A DNA stretch of 5,458 bases from Thermoplasmata archaeon (lineage in GTDB: Archaea; Thermoplasmatota; Thermoplasmata; UBA10834): positions 1 to 5,458 of the forward strand of contig DUKU01000126.1 in NCBI GenBank assembly GCA_013329135.1. Reading direction: 5' to 3'. Below the pieces are notes generated by a model. It was given only the letters and a program-made list of their open reading frames with translations. It did not search any database and was not told where the DNA came from. Shown in pieces: positions 5,265-5,458 of this stretch (position 1 is its first letter; every line of letters begins with the position of its first letter). The position numbers and the translations under genes were made by a program.

Positions 5265-5458
5265 TCAGACTTCCATGACATCTCCGGGGGCCATTATCTT
5301 GACCTTGGCCTTGGACTCCTTCCTCACGAGCCTCTCGAACTCCTTCGGGTCCTGCTCGATCTGGGGCCATGTGCCGTAGTGCATCGGTACGACTATCTTC
5401 GGCCTGATAAGCTTCGTCGCGAGCGCCGCCTGCCTCGGGTCCATCGTGAAGAACCCGC
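5265..5458 (-). CDS. UPF0173 metallo-beta-lactamase-fold hydrolase, C-terminal part
   Basis: The last 63 residues of a minus-strand protein enter from the right edge and stop at TGA 5267-5265. They match the C-terminus of UPF0173 metal-dependent hydrolases (YtkL type). The fragment begins GFFTMDPRQAA, which fits the family's 'FTM-x-P-x-x-A' segment. IRPKIVVPMHYGTWP (17-31) then holds the conserved histidine of the PMHYGT motif, the last metal-site histidine of the fold. A stretch of QDPKEF and a final KVKIMAPGD follow, all family-typical. Proteins of this family are usually about 220-230 residues, so some 160 residues with the HxHxDH motif should lie outside the window. The physiological substrate of the family is not established. 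The stop codon is five bases from the marker-11 start, so the two are almost certainly on one transcript. Confidence 0.88.
   Translation of the reverse strand, partial: GFFTMDPRQAALATKLIRPKIVVPMHYGTWPQIEQDPKEFERLVRKESKAKVKIMAPGDVMEV

Noticed and set aside
5260..5370. 37-residue N-terminal extension of marker 11 from an ATG at 5370
   Set aside because: It would overlap the UPF0173 coding region in another frame and its sequence is low-complexity; the family's conserved start is at 5259.
4798..5379. Plus-strand open frame of 193 codons opposite marker 11 and the hydrolase end
   Set aside because: It spans two real minus-strand genes and their junction, with low-complexity Ala/Arg/His runs; a shadow frame.

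Overview
The window is a GC-rich archaeal chromosome segment. It carries seven genes, two of them cut by the window edges, and no RNA gene, insertion sequence or CRISPR array that I can see. Archaeal origin is suggested by TATA-like boxes (TTTATC type), GGTGA/GGAAGTGGT-type ribosome binding sites, heavy use of AGG for arginine, an HdrD-type iron-sulfur protein, a compact Lrp/AsnC regulator, and above all a protein that I recognise as methanogenesis marker protein 11. A methanogen or a close relative is therefore the best guess. A Methanomassiliicoccales-like (Thermoplasmatota) host would fit the GC-rich composition, but that last step is inference.

Layout: positions 2-175 (+) hold the C-terminal end of an unrecognised protein, with only a weak resemblance to archaeal MobB-type C-termini. 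After a 137-base gap comes an HdrD-like heterodisulfide reductase subunit (313-1470, +) with two complete N-terminal 4Fe-4S motifs and two complete CCG domains. It converges, with a 22-base gap, on a minus-strand gene (1493-2722) for a membrane protein whose seven sequence repeats suggest a beta-propeller held between an N-terminal and a C-terminal membrane helix. Everything from there to the right edge is on the minus strand. Reading in the direction of transcription from the right edge, the genes are an UPF0173 metallo-beta-lactamase-fold hydrolase (5265-5458, partial), methanogenesis marker protein 11 (4303-5259), cis-prenyl diphosphate synthase UppS (3483-4265), the Lrp/AsnC regulator (2825-3343) and the propeller protein.

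The hydrolase and marker-11 genes are 5 bases apart and almost certainly cotranscribed. uppS follows 37 bases later, possibly with its own promoter overlapping the marker-11 stop codon, and ends at a short T-tract. UppS makes the long polyprenyl carrier for surface glycosylation. HdrD would reduce the CoM-S-S-CoB heterodisulfide formed in methanogenesis. Marker 11 has a TiaS-like DDTD nucleotide-binding motif but no role known to me. I see no single new multi-gene system here. The points most worth following up are the orphan marker-11 gene, the HdrD-like protein with no visible electron-transfer partner, the doubly anchored propeller, and short palindromes beside the propeller and lrp genes.
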